64,000 nucleotides of DNA from Archaeoglobus profundus DSM 5631. Its GTDB lineage: Archaea; Halobacteriota; Archaeoglobi; Archaeoglobales; Archaeoglobaceae. This document shows, in pieces, positions 1-6,513 of the stretch; position 1 is the stretch's first letter, and every line of letters begins with the position of its first letter. Below the pieces are notes generated by a model, which made no database searches, was not told the origin of the DNA, and was given only the letters and a program-made list of their open reading frames with translations. Position numbers and translations under genes: made by a program. The stretch spans positions 1,364,001-1,428,000 of the forward strand of contig NC_013741.1 in NCBI RefSeq assembly GCF_000025285.1. Reading direction: 5' to 3'.

Positions 1-285
1 GAAGTTGATGTCGAAAAACCTACAAAAGTTGTGATAGTAAGCTTTAGAGGCTTGGAGAAGGAGGCTTTGAAGATTGCCAATGCCATAAGGTCTAAGGCTG
101 TCACGATTACGGATGTTATGGAAAGAAGTGTTAAGAAGCAGTTAAGCTTTGCAAACGACATCTCAGCAGATTACGCTGTAATCGTTGGTGAGAAAGAACT
201 TAAAGAGGGTAAAATAGCAGTTAAAAACTTAAGAACTCAGGAACAGAGTGTTATGACCTTGGATGAATTTTTGAACAAGTTATGA
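1..285 (+). CDS. hisS: Histidyl-tRNA synthetase, C-terminal end (partial)
   Basis: The reading frame is open from the first base of the window, so this is the 3' end of a longer gene. The encoded segment has the alpha/beta fold pattern of a class IIa anticodon-binding domain and ends with the typical HisRS tail (DYAVIVGEKE, then KIAVKNL and a final MTLDEFL-type helix). HisRS charges tRNA-His; this domain reads the anticodon. The stop codon overlaps the start of the thiD-like gene by four bases, so the two are probably co-transcribed. Identification rests on recognising the family from the C-terminus only; the catalytic domain is outside the window. Confidence 0.85.
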   Translation, partial: EVDVEKPTKVVIVSFRGLEKEALKIANAIRSKAVTITDVMERSVKKQLSFANDISADYAVIVGEKELKEGKIAVKNLRTQEQSVMTLDEFLNKL

Positions 286-1010
286 AAACCGTTGTAAGCT
301 TTGCTGGAGTCGATCCTAGTAATGGGGCTGGAATTTACGTTGATCTAGCGGTGATAAAAAGTTTGGGATTTCATCCCGCTGGTGTTGTTACAACCTTAAC
401 CTATCAGAACACCTGTGGCGTTAAGGGTGTTGTTAACTTGAGTGATTGTATTGAAGGGCAGGCTGATGCTGTTTTTGAGGATTTGGACATTGTCGGAGTT
501 AAGGTTGGCTTGGTTTTGAAAGGCTGTGAAGTTATAGCAAAGTACATGAAAAAAGTTGAAGTTAGTGTTGTTGATCCCGTCCTCGTATCTACAACTGGCT
601 ACGACTTTGAAAATTTAGATGTTTACAAATTCTTGGCAAAGCATTGTGAAGTTTTAACTCCCAACGTTGATGAGGCAATGGCTTTGAGTGAATGCAGAAT
701 TACTGATTTGAAATCTGCAAGGGAGTGTGCAAAGGAGATAAGCAGAACTTACGGGTGTTCAGTGGTTATAACAGGTGGAAAGCTTAAAGGTGTCGATGTA
801 ATCTTTGATGGAAAGTTCTATACGGTTGAATCAAAGCTGTTTAACTATGAAGTTCATGGAACTGGGTGCGTTTACAGTTCCGCCTTAACCTGTCATCTTG
901 CGAAGGGGTTGAATCTGTACGAAGCATGTAAGAATGCAAGAGAAGTTGTCTTGAAGGCTGTTGAAAACTCTAAGACCGTGGGAAGGTGTTTGAGAGTAGT
1001 GAATCCGTAA
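282..1010 (+). CDS. thiD: Hydroxymethylpyrimidine (phosphate) kinase, ThiD family
   Basis: This 242-residue ribokinase-fold protein begins SFAGVDPSNGAGIYVDL, the ThiD substrate-binding signature, and carries the late anion-hole motif GTGCVYSSAL near residue 195, whose GTGC is the family's catalytic segment. VDPVLVSTTG is the second conserved ThiD motif. ThiD phosphorylates hydroxymethylpyrimidine and its monophosphate in thiamine synthesis in the cytoplasm. The start is the ATG overlapping the hisS stop. The length is slightly short of the usual 260-270 residues but no motif is missing. Confidence 0.88.
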   Translation: MKTVVSFAGVDPSNGAGIYVDLAVIKSLGFHPAGVVTTLTYQNTCGVKGVVNLSDCIEGQADAVFEDLDIVGVKVGLVLKGCEVIAKYMKKVEVSVVDPVLVSTTGYDFENLDVYKFLAKHCEVLTPNVDEAMALSECRITDLKSARECAKEISRTYGCSVVITGGKLKGVDVIFDGKFYTVESKLFNYEVHGTGCVYSSALTCHLAKGLNLYEACKNAREVVLKAVENSKTVGRCLRVVNP

Positions 1011-1111
1011 CATTCAGAACTTTTAAGGGTTATGGAAGAGTTAGAATCCATCGTTCGTGACTTAAAATATTCTGATGAGGAAAGGGCAAGCTTTTACCAT
1101 CATCCGCAACA

Positions 1112-1120
1112 GTTATAAAC
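1112..1120 (+). promoter_or_regulatory. TATA box for tRNA-Gly
   Basis: GTTATAAAC lies about 25-30 bases upstream of the first base of the mature tRNA-Gly, the normal archaeal TATA distance. This is a sequence-based call with no experimental start site. Confidence 0.5.
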
Positions 1121-1142
1121 TATGTTACCTATGGTTGAACGA

Positions 1143-1216
1143 GCGCCGGTGGTGTAGCCTGGCTAACACAGGGGCCTGCCACGCCCCAGCCCCGGGTTCA
1201 AATCCCGGCCGGCGCA
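1143..1216 (+). tRNA. tRNA-Gly (anticodon GCC)
   Basis: The acceptor arms GCGCCGG and CCGGCGC pair perfectly and are followed by discriminator A. The anticodon stem GGGGC/GCCCC encloses loop CTGCCAC, giving anticodon GCC. The T arm is CCGGG-TTCAAAT-CCCGG. No CCA is encoded and no intron is seen. Confidence 0.97.
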
Positions 1217-1328
1217 CTTTTCAGCGATTGTAAATCTCATCGATTTCTTCAGTGTCAGTTTTCATTTTGAATTATCATCTGCCCTTTAAAAAAAGATAAA
1301 TAAGCCAGAGAACACGAGGGTGGAAAGA

Positions 1329-1952
1329 ATGGGAGTCTTTGAACTCGTAGTGTTGATGATGAACTATGTTGGAGTATTTGCATTTGCTGTGAGCGGTGCG
1401 CTTAAGGGAATTGACAAGGATATGGATATATTCGGTTGTGCCTTTCTGGGTCTTGCTACAGCTTTTGGAGGAGGAGTTATAAGAGACATAATCGCAGGCA
1501 ACGTCCCTCCTTTGGCATTCAGAAGCGAACCCGATTTTATCGTAGCAATCGTAGCTATAACAGTTACTATCTGTATGTATAGAAGGGTTTCTAATGTTAT
1601 TGGACTTTTACCTTACTTTGATGCCGTAGGTTTGGGAGCTTTTGCTGCGCTTGGAGGTACCGTAGCCTTGAATGCGGGACTTGGGCCGCTCGGTGTTATG
1701 TTTGCTTCTATGTTTACAGGTGCAGGTGGCGGTATAATTAGGGATGTTCTCGCTGGAGAAATTCCCCTAATCTTTACAAGGGAATTCTACGCAACCGCTG
1801 CTCTGATTGGTGGTGCTAGCCTCTACATCTTGAGTTCATTTGTCTCTCTTGAAGTGGCCATGTTCATATCAGCATTGATCACAACGATTCTTAGAATTGC
1901 ATCCATCAAATTCGGATGGAATTTGCCCAAAGTTAAGAATAGCGTTATATGA
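1329..1952 (+). CDS. TRIC-type (UPF0126) membrane channel protein
   Basis: The protein of about 207 residues has seven predicted membrane helices built as two repeats, each with the family's glycine-rich kinked motif: GGGVIRDIIAGNVPP and GGGIIRDVLAGEIPL. Prokaryotic TRIC proteins are trimeric cation channels of the cytoplasmic membrane. I chose the ATG at 1329, about 8 bases after a GAGGGTG ribosome-binding site, rather than the in-frame GTG at 1320. The last codons lie in a stretch similar to the viral sequence on the other side of Element 1 (see findings), so the C-terminus may have been altered by integration events. Confidence 0.8.
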   Translation: MGVFELVVLMMNYVGVFAFAVSGALKGIDKDMDIFGCAFLGLATAFGGGVIRDIIAGNVPPLAFRSEPDFIVAIVAITVTICMYRRVSNVIGLLPYFDAVGLGAFAALGGTVALNAGLGPLGVMFASMFTGAGGGIIRDVLAGEIPLIFTREFYATAALIGGASLYILSSFVSLEVAMFISALITTILRIASIKFGWNLPKVKNSVI

Positions 1953-1965
1953 AGCAGGAATAGAG

Positions 1966-2009
1966 ATACGCCCGGGCCGGGATTTGAACCCGGGTCGCGG
2001 GCTCGACAG
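1966..2009. repeat. attL of Element 1 (direct repeat of tRNA-Asp 3' part)
   Basis: These 44 bases are identical to 11950-11993. They comprise the acceptor 3' strand, T arm, variable loop and part of the anticodon arm of tRNA-Asp on the minus strand, without the 5' half. A further 26 or so bases to the left (from about 1940) also match the right copy with a few mismatches. Confidence 0.95.
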
Positions 2010-2811
2010 TGCGTTGATCGATTACAGGAGAGTAAAGAAGGAATTCATCAAATACTTGGAACAGAAGAAGCTTCACCCGGATACTGCTCAAAGGTATATC
2101 CACTACTTGGACAAATATCTCACAAAGCCGATTAGATCACAGGAGGATATCTTCGAGATAATGAACTCCTGTGAAAGGGGATACAATTGGCTCGCGAGAA
2201 GCATTCGAAACCTCCTCAATTTCTACGTTGAAGTCAAAGGATTAGATGAGGGAGTTGCGGAGAAGCTCAAGAAGGCTTGCAAGATGAAACCGACAGGTGT
2301 CAGAGCTATCTTCATCTCGGATGATGAGATTGTTGAGGCATGGGAAAATCATGTGATCAACCAACCCGAAGATATACGCATCCTCTTTAAGCTTCTAATT
2401 TACTCAGGAGTCAGGGCATCACATGCCGTTCCTCTCCTTAACACTTTCGACAGAGCGCAACTGATAGAGATTGAGGAGAAGGGTATTGCGAGATATCCCA
2501 TCCTTGAATTTAGCAAGGGGCAGAAGAGAGGATATTTCGCCTACATGCCTTTAGAGTTTGCGAGGGAAGAATTAAGACGGGTAAAAATCTCCTACCGCGA
2601 TTACACCGAAAGAGCAAGATACAAAAGAGTTTCAGCAAACACAATCAGAAAATGGCATTACAACTTTATGATTGAGAACGATGTTCCTGAGAGTGTTGCA
2701 GATTTCATTCAAGGACGTAAACCTGCAAGTGTTGGAGCGATGCACTACTTAGCGGTTGCACGTCAGGCAGATAGGCTTTACTCCCAGCTTGTGAACAGAT
2801 TCCCTGTCTAA
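1966..2811 (+). CDS. int: SSV-type integrase, C-terminal part int(C), separated by integration
   Basis: The frame runs through the tRNA-derived repeat (translated as RPGRDLNPG) into a tyrosine recombinase. LLIYSGVRASHA carries the first catalytic Arg, WHYNFM and FIQGRKP lie in the later catalytic region, and the Tyr in VGAMHYLAVARQ is the likely nucleophile. The frame stays open upstream to 1897, but that part is host flank. Joined at the repeat to the fragment at 11788-11993 it gives one 335-residue integrase, so the gene is probably intact only in the circle. It is clearly homologous to the integrase at 53066, including IARY, YMP and RKW blocks. In the integrated state it probably lacks a proper start and is silent. 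Confidence 0.9.
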   Translation: MRPGRDLNPGRGLDSALIDYRRVKKEFIKYLEQKKLHPDTAQRYIHYLDKYLTKPIRSQEDIFEIMNSCERGYNWLARSIRNLLNFYVEVKGLDEGVAEKLKKACKMKPTGVRAIFISDDEIVEAWENHVINQPEDIRILFKLLIYSGVRASHAVPLLNTFDRAQLIEIEEKGIARYPILEFSKGQKRGYFAYMPLEFAREELRRVKISYRDYTERARYKRVSANTIRKWHYNFMIENDVPESVADFIQGRKPASVGAMHYLAVARQADRLYSQLVNRFPV

Positions 2812-2913
2812 TTTAATTTTTAGAGAAAAGAGAGGAAAATCAAGCCTTCCGTTCAAGTGGAATTTCTATGCAACAATCAAAAGAATTTTTAATTATGATA
2901 GCATAACTTATTG

Positions 2914-3375
2914 ATGACCGATCACCTTAAAAGAGAATCCTATAGAATTGGCATTTTCGTGGAAATTTATAGGGAGTTAAGCGATAGGTATTATTGGGTT
3001 AAGTATGATTTATTGACTTCTCAACTGGAGAGAGGGCTATACATCTCAACTATGACTGATAATGGTCTCCCAATGGTAAAGATGGCTTTTAGGAACATCT
3101 TAGATAAAGATGAAATGTACAATATCTGGGACTTGTTTAGATCCTATCTTAAGAGACACTTGTATGAACTTATGAGAAAGGGGAGAGTATCTAAGAAACA
3201 AGTTTATAGGTTATTAAATAAAACTCCACCACTATCGGAGACAATAGGCAGATTTGAAGTTCGTGTTGAGGACTCATTTGGATATGTATATGGGCTATCT
3301 CTTGATGAGGCAAAGGAGTTGGGAGAAAAACTAGAGCAATTATTAGAGAACGCTTTAGTGTTAAAAGGAAGGTAA
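2914..3375 (+). CDS. Hypothetical protein of Element 1
   Basis: The product of about 153 residues is charged, soluble and of no family I recognise. It is predicted to be mixed alpha/beta, with a helical middle (residues 60-105, rich in Lys/Arg) and an acidic C-terminal helix. The ATG at 2914 follows an AT-rich TTTTTAATTATG stretch by about 25 bases, which suggests a leaderless transcript; a TTG three bases earlier is the alternative start. It stands alone between the integrase and a convergent two-gene unit. Confidence 0.6.
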   Translation: MTDHLKRESYRIGIFVEIYRELSDRYYWVKYDLLTSQLERGLYISTMTDNGLPMVKMAFRNILDKDEMYNIWDLFRSYLKRHLYELMRKGRVSKKQVYRLLNKTPPLSETIGRFEVRVEDSFGYVYGLSLDEAKELGEKLEQLLENALVLKGR

Positions 3376-3434
3376 AAATAATATTAACTTTGTCTTGACA
3401 ATTAACTCTTCAACAATTGTTGGATGAAAAGAAG

Positions 3435-3662
3435 TTAGTAAGCTCTAATATTTCGAATAATGCCAAATCGACCTCCAATGTCTACTATGGGTGAGGGGAT
3501 CCCCACTGTGGTTATATTTTCACACCTGTAGTATTGACAGTTCTCAAGCAAAATTCCTATTGGTTTGGGGATGTGATCGTCTATGCGTTTTACCCTAAAG
3601 GGAATTTCCTTATCGACTTTTCTTACGGTTGGCTTTATTTTTCGCTTTATTCTCTCGAACAT
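3435..3662 (-). CDS. Hypothetical basic protein of Element 1
   Basis: The product is 75 residues with a Lys/Arg-rich N-terminal half (FERIKRKIKPTVRKVDKE) and two Cys in CQYYRC. The ATG at 3662 lies two bases after the stop of the upstream membrane-protein gene, which argues for translational coupling; a longer frame back to a TTG at 3719 would overlap that gene in another frame. No family is recognised. Confidence 0.55.
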   Translation of the reverse strand: MFERIKRKIKPTVRKVDKEIPFRVKRIDDHIPKPIGILLENCQYYRCENITTVGIPSPIVDIGGRFGIIRNIRAY

Positions 3663-3663
3663 A

Positions 3664-3945
3664 TTAATTCCCTCTAACTTGTCTGATAATGTTCTCCCTA
3701 CCACCTTCGGCTCTGACAATTTCGTCGAAACGAGAGCTACCTTCTACATCTTCAACTAAAGTTCTCTCTGAATCAATGAGACGGACTACTACTTTTGGTT
3801 CGGACTTATGCTTAAGATTAATACCTCTAGAGTCGATAGCAGCCTCAATCTGGCTAGGTCGCCTCTTTTGGAGGAACATATGGATTATTACTGCTACAAC
3901 AATTATTCCTACAACCCCCAATATATCATATTCCGACATCATCAT
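3664..3945 (-). CDS. Single-pass membrane protein of Element 1
   Basis: The 93-residue product has one N-terminal membrane helix (about residues 8-25, ILGVVGIIVVAVIIHMFL) followed by a charged soluble tail. Three Met codons in a row make the exact start uncertain by six bases. It forms a two-gene minus-strand unit with the basic protein downstream. Small one-helix proteins are common in archaeal membrane-associated viruses, but no homologue is recognised. Confidence 0.6.
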   Translation of the reverse strand: MMMSEYDILGVVGIIVVAVIIHMFLQKRRPSQIEAAIDSRGINLKHKSEPKVVVRLIDSERTLVEDVEGSSRFDEIVRAEGGRENIIRQVRGN

Positions 3946-4244
3946 ATAAAGTGGCTTCCAACGTATATATAGGCCTTATCAAAAAGAAAATCGAAATGGC
4001 TTTAGCCAATCTTAATTCATCAACACGAAAAAAGTATTACCAACCGCTAAAACAGTATCAACTCAAAGGGTATTGGAATAGGGGTAGGTTCAAAATTTTG
4101 AACGAGACGAATTTTACATGAAGGGTGAATAAAAATGATCGTGATCGATTTAGCAATGGTTAAATACTCCCAATATCGACAAGTATCATAGAAGAGATTA
4201 AATAAATATAAAAACATTTTTATAATTTTATACTCGACATAAGA

Positions 4245-4252
4245 TTTATAAG
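4245..4252 (+). promoter_or_regulatory. TATA box of the Element 1 capsid-like operon
   Basis: TTTATAAG is the best TATA-like sequence in the otherwise gene-free stretch 3946-4303. Transcription would begin near 4275-4280, giving a short leader. The rest of that stretch is AT-rich; the only open frame I see is an 18-codon ATG frame at 4135, which I do not regard as a gene. Confidence 0.5.
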
Positions 4253-4271
4253 CTTTGGAGTTGACCTGCTT

Positions 4272-4287
4272 GAGGAGGTAGCTCCTC
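4272..4287 (+). promoter_or_regulatory. Hairpin upstream of the capsid-like gene
   Basis: GAGGAG, loop GTAG, CTCCTC form a perfect six-base-pair stem with a four-base loop just ahead of the shared GTTAGC leader. It includes an anti-Shine-Dalgarno-like strand (CTCCTC), so it could be an operator or could sequester ribosome-binding sequence. Function is inferred. Confidence 0.4.
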
Positions 4288-4291
4288 CCTC

Positions 4292-4310
4292 GTTAGCAAG
4301 GGGGTGAGAA
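4292..4310 (+). promoter_or_regulatory. 19-nt leader/RBS block shared with Element 2
   Basis: GTTAGCAAGGGGGTGAGAA is identical to 54987-55005 in front of the homologous gene of Element 2, while the DNA just upstream differs. It contains the ribosome-binding run GGGGGTGA. If this run is the true binding site, translation would start at GTG 4316 rather than GTG 4304, which matches the start of the Element 2 protein. Confidence 0.7.
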
Positions 4311-4576
4311 AGGAGGTGTTGAGTAAGATCGTAGGATTCGGGAGGAAGATCGTCAACACTTACAGGATGCTCAAGGACATGAGAGGAGAGCTCACTTTCA
4401 TCGATTGGATCAAGGGAGTCATTGTCCTTGCGATCTTGGGAGTTGGAGTTGCAATTCCGATTGTAGTTCAGACAATTCAGAGTGTCAATGTGAGCGATGC
4501 AACAACTCAGCTGATCTTAGGATTCATCCCAGCAATCACCGCTGTTGCGATACTGCTTGGATTCTTAGGTAGGTGA
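4304..4576 (+). CDS. VP1-like major capsid-type protein (spindle-shaped virus type)
   Basis: The protein is up to 90 residues, with a short basic N-terminus and two membrane helices (about residues 36-55 and 68-88) ending LLGFLGR. Its last 59 residues match the Element 2 protein at 55012 in 46 positions by hand count. Two hydrophobic helices joined by a short polar turn (QSVNVSDATTQ) is the pattern of the VP1 capsid proteins of fuselloviruses and PAV1-like viruses, so I infer a virion role. GTG 4304 is the longest start; GTG 4316 fits the ribosome-binding site better. It is the first gene of a rightward run of four. Confidence 0.75.
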   Translation: MRKEVLSKIVGFGRKIVNTYRMLKDMRGELTFIDWIKGVIVLAILGVGVAIPIVVQTIQSVNVSDATTQLILGFIPAITAVAILLGFLGR

Positions 4577-4603
4577 AGCTTTAATCCTCTCTATTTTTTA
4601 GCC

Positions 4604-4846
4604 ATGATCACAGATAGAAGAGGACAGTTCACGGTTGCGGGATTGTTTGCGTTGATGATCATGTTAATTGTAGCTGTCAAATTCCTTCCCATCATTTACG
4701 ATTATTGTGAAGAGGGAGCGCAACTTGCAGAATCAAGGGGAGACATGCTGAGCAGTTTCTTATGGAGGTTGATCCCTGTCAGCATCGTAATAGCCATATT
4801 GACATGCATCTATCACTATGCGAAACCGCTCATCCTTAGGGATTGA
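4604..4846 (+). CDS. Prepilin-like small membrane protein, conserved in both elements
   Basis: The 80-residue product begins with RRGQFTVAGLF followed by a hydrophobic stretch, the pattern of archaeal class III (prepilin) signals where cleavage falls between G and Q. A second hydrophobic segment lies at about residues 53-68. Fifty-seven of 80 positions are identical to the protein at 61910 in Element 2, including the central EEGAQLAES block. It follows the VP1-like gene by 27 bases. A membrane or virion-surface role is inferred; processing by a prepilin peptidase is a prediction. Confidence 0.75.
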   Translation: MITDRRGQFTVAGLFALMIMLIVAVKFLPIIYDYCEEGAQLAESRGDMLSSFLWRLIPVSIVIAILTCIYHYAKPLILRD

Positions 4847-4848
4847 AG

Positions 4849-5022
4849 ATGTATATCGTTGATAACGGAATTGTTAAGTTCAAGCGCAAATTGGTTAAGA
4901 CGAAGAGAGGGAATAGTAAAATCTGCTTGATTTACCTCCCGAGATTCATCGAGAAGTATGGGGATGAAGTTCTCGTTGAAGTTGACACGATAAACAAGAT
5001 CATAACGGTGAGATTCAAATGA
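4849..5022 (+). CDS. AbrB-like small DNA-binding protein (first of tandem pair)
   Basis: This 57-residue frame starts two bases after the upstream stop. KLVKTKRGNSKICLIYLP followed by GDEVLVEVD is the strand-strand-turn pattern of swapped-hairpin AbrB/MazE domains. It is close to the minus-strand protein at 54662 of Element 2, sharing RKLVK, NSK, IEKYG and EVLVEVDTINK. Its stop overlaps the start of its paralogue (ATGA). A role as element-encoded transcription factor is inferred. Confidence 0.7.
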   Translation: MYIVDNGIVKFKRKLVKTKRGNSKICLIYLPRFIEKYGDEVLVEVDTINKIITVRFK

Positions 5023-5213
5023 GAACTCCCTTATTCATCGATAAGGACGGGATGTTGAGATTTGAAAAGAAGCTTATCAAGAGATCGGATGGGAGTGGTT
5101 ATCTCATCAACCTTCCAAAATTCATCGGGAGTTTCGGGAAGGTTGCGATCATTGAAGTTGATATTAAAAACAAAACGATAATAATCAAATTCGAAAATAA
5201 TAATAAAGATTGA
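5019..5213 (+). CDS. AbrB-like small DNA-binding protein (second of tandem pair)
   Basis: This 64-residue paralogue of the gene just upstream keeps the pattern KKLIKRSDGSGYLINLP, then FGKVAIIEVD, and ends in an Asn-rich tail. It starts inside the stop codon of the first copy, so the two are surely co-translated and could form heterodimers, since AbrB folds are obligate dimers. Element 2 has only one such stand-alone gene. Confidence 0.7.
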   Translation: MRTPLFIDKDGMLRFEKKLIKRSDGSGYLINLPKFIGSFGKVAIIEVDIKNKTIIIKFENNNKD

Positions 5214-5382
5214 ATTAAAAAAGAATAAACCCTTCAAGAACCAACTTCTCCGAGACGTCGACTCACATAATAACTAAACTAAAAGGAGAAAATATATGCT
5301 CATAAGCACAGCAGACACTTAATAAATATAGGTAGGAAAAATATACAGCGTTTCCGCGTAATGAATTCGTTGGTGACGTTCT

Positions 5383-5889
5383 TTATCCCTCAGCTTTCAG
5401 GTAGCGGTGTATGGTCTCGAGACTCCTACCTGTTACTTTTGCAATATCACGGTAAGTGAATCCCTGTTCCTTGAGAATCTTCATGATGTTCTTCTCAACA
5501 TCGCTAACCTCTCTCCCATCTTTGAAGAAATAGGTGAAGATCCTTGCAATCTTCAAGCGTAAGTCTTTATCTTCCTGATCGATCTTAGCCAAAAACGATT
5601 TGACCACACTTTCAATCGTGTAAGCCGTTAAGATTCTCCCGACGTTCAAACCGACTGCATAACCTTGCCAATAGACAAATTCGAGTAAATCCTTAAGTTC
5701 ATCGGGTAAATCAACTTTCCGAACTTTACCCTTCCAACCCATTTCTTTAGCAATCTTTTCGGCAACCTCTTTCCTAAGATCGCTCTCATCTTCAAGAGTC
5801 GTTATCAAATCGATGAACTCTGGTGAGTTGATTACTTCACTTAAGCTGTCCTTCTCTACCAACACCTTAACCAATTCCTCAACACTCAT
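5383..5889 (-). CDS. Helix-turn-helix protein of Element 1
   Basis: The product is about 168 residues, mostly helical and acidic. Its C-terminus reads KEQGFTYRDIAKVTGRSLETIHRYLK, a clear helix-turn-helix with recognition helix GRSLETIHRYL. The start at 5889 follows a strong GGAGGGGATGA binding site; the frame is open back to 5937. It is the last of a leftward run from the PrimPol gene and could be its copy-number or transcription regulator. One exact GGTAGCG iteron unit lies within its 3' end at 5400-5406. Confidence 0.65.
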   Translation of the reverse strand: MSVEELVKVLVEKDSLSEVINSPEFIDLITTLEDESDLRKEVAEKIAKEMGWKGKVRKVDLPDELKDLLEFVYWQGYAVGLNVGRILTAYTIESVVKSFLAKIDQEDKDLRLKIARIFTYFFKDGREVSDVEKNIMKILKEQGFTYRDIAKVTGRSLETIHRYLKAEG

Positions 5890-5949
5890 TCTCATCCCCT
5901 CCAAAACAAACACAGCCATATACATACCTCTATACAATTATATACAGGA

Positions 5950-6141
5950 TCACCGAATCAACCTGTTCTCCTTTTTCGCAACTCTTCTTATGCAAACGGG
6001 AATGTTGCCAACCCATTTGAAGTATTTGCACCTGCCAAACTCTCCTTTTCCGCAAACAAACTCGCACAAGTATTGATCGACAATCTCACCGATTCCTGAT
6101 TGTTCGATCATTTTGATGGGATCAAACCTCACCGCCTTCAT
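5950..6141 (-). CDS. Small cysteine-containing protein, possible zinc binder
   Basis: The 63-residue product has four cysteines (CEFVC, GRCKYF, VCIRR) that could coordinate zinc or an iron-sulfur cluster. No family is recognised. It lies between the HTH gene and the ASCH-like gene in the leftward run. Confidence 0.55.
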   Translation of the reverse strand: MKAVRFDPIKMIEQSGIGEIVDQYLCEFVCGKGEFGRCKYFKWVGNIPVCIRRVAKKENRLIR

Positions 6142-6152
6142 TCTCTCTCACC

Positions 6153-6512
6153 TCAAACAGTATGCTTAAGCAACTCCTTAGCGCTCTCAAAACCGCATAA
6201 TGGATCAGTCTTGAGTTTTTCAGTCAGTTTGAGGAGAACAATGTAGCGAGGAAGTTTTCCTCCGTTCAAATCTCTTGCTCTCTTCTCCCATTCCTCCAAG
6301 CTTTCAAACCCTGAATATTTCCATAAGAGCTTTCTGAACACTTTCAAGTTTTCAAAGACTGCCACGATCTTCGCTTTGGCAAACACGATGTTTCTGCTAT
6401 CTCTAATCACGATTTCCCTTCCAATCAAATCGTGATACTTGCCATTCCTCATTGTTGCAACTACTCCCTTTCCCATCAGCTGGGAAATTGCCCGCAGACT
6501 TCTAAACCGCAT
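6153..6512 (-). CDS. ASCH/PUA-like domain protein
   Basis: The product is about 119 residues. The order is a basic N-terminus, then GREIVIRDSRNIVFAKAKIV, then a helix with GFESLEEWEKRARDLNGG and the strand RYIVLLKLTE, which matches the beta-barrel layout of ASCH domains (RNA-binding or RNA-modifying folds often found in mobile elements). The ATG at 6512 follows GAGGTGGTAAG; the frame continues to 6527. The assignment is by pattern only. Confidence 0.55.
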   Translation of the reverse strand: MRFRSLRAISQLMGKGVVATMRNGKYHDLIGREIVIRDSRNIVFAKAKIVAVFENLKVFRKLLWKYSGFESLEEWEKRARDLNGGKLPRYIVLLKLTEKLKTDPLCGFESAKELLKHTV

Positions 6513-6513
6513 C

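Noticed and set aside
1032-1118. 28-codon frame with an ATG between thiD and tRNA-Gly
   Set aside because: It is short, has no clear ribosome-binding site, overlaps the tRNA promoter and matches nothing known; probably chance or a gene remnant.
1217-1292. Minus-strand sequence resembling a C/D box sRNA (two CTGA boxes, GATGA-like boxes)
   Set aside because: Both C and C' boxes have a mismatch at key positions and the D'-C' gap is long, unlike the clean example at 14501.
3662-3719. N-terminal extension of the 3435-3662 gene that reads SEPKVV, like a segment of the overlapping upstream protein
   Set aside because: It needs a TTG start inside another gene in a different frame; the similarity is short and may be chance or an old local duplication.
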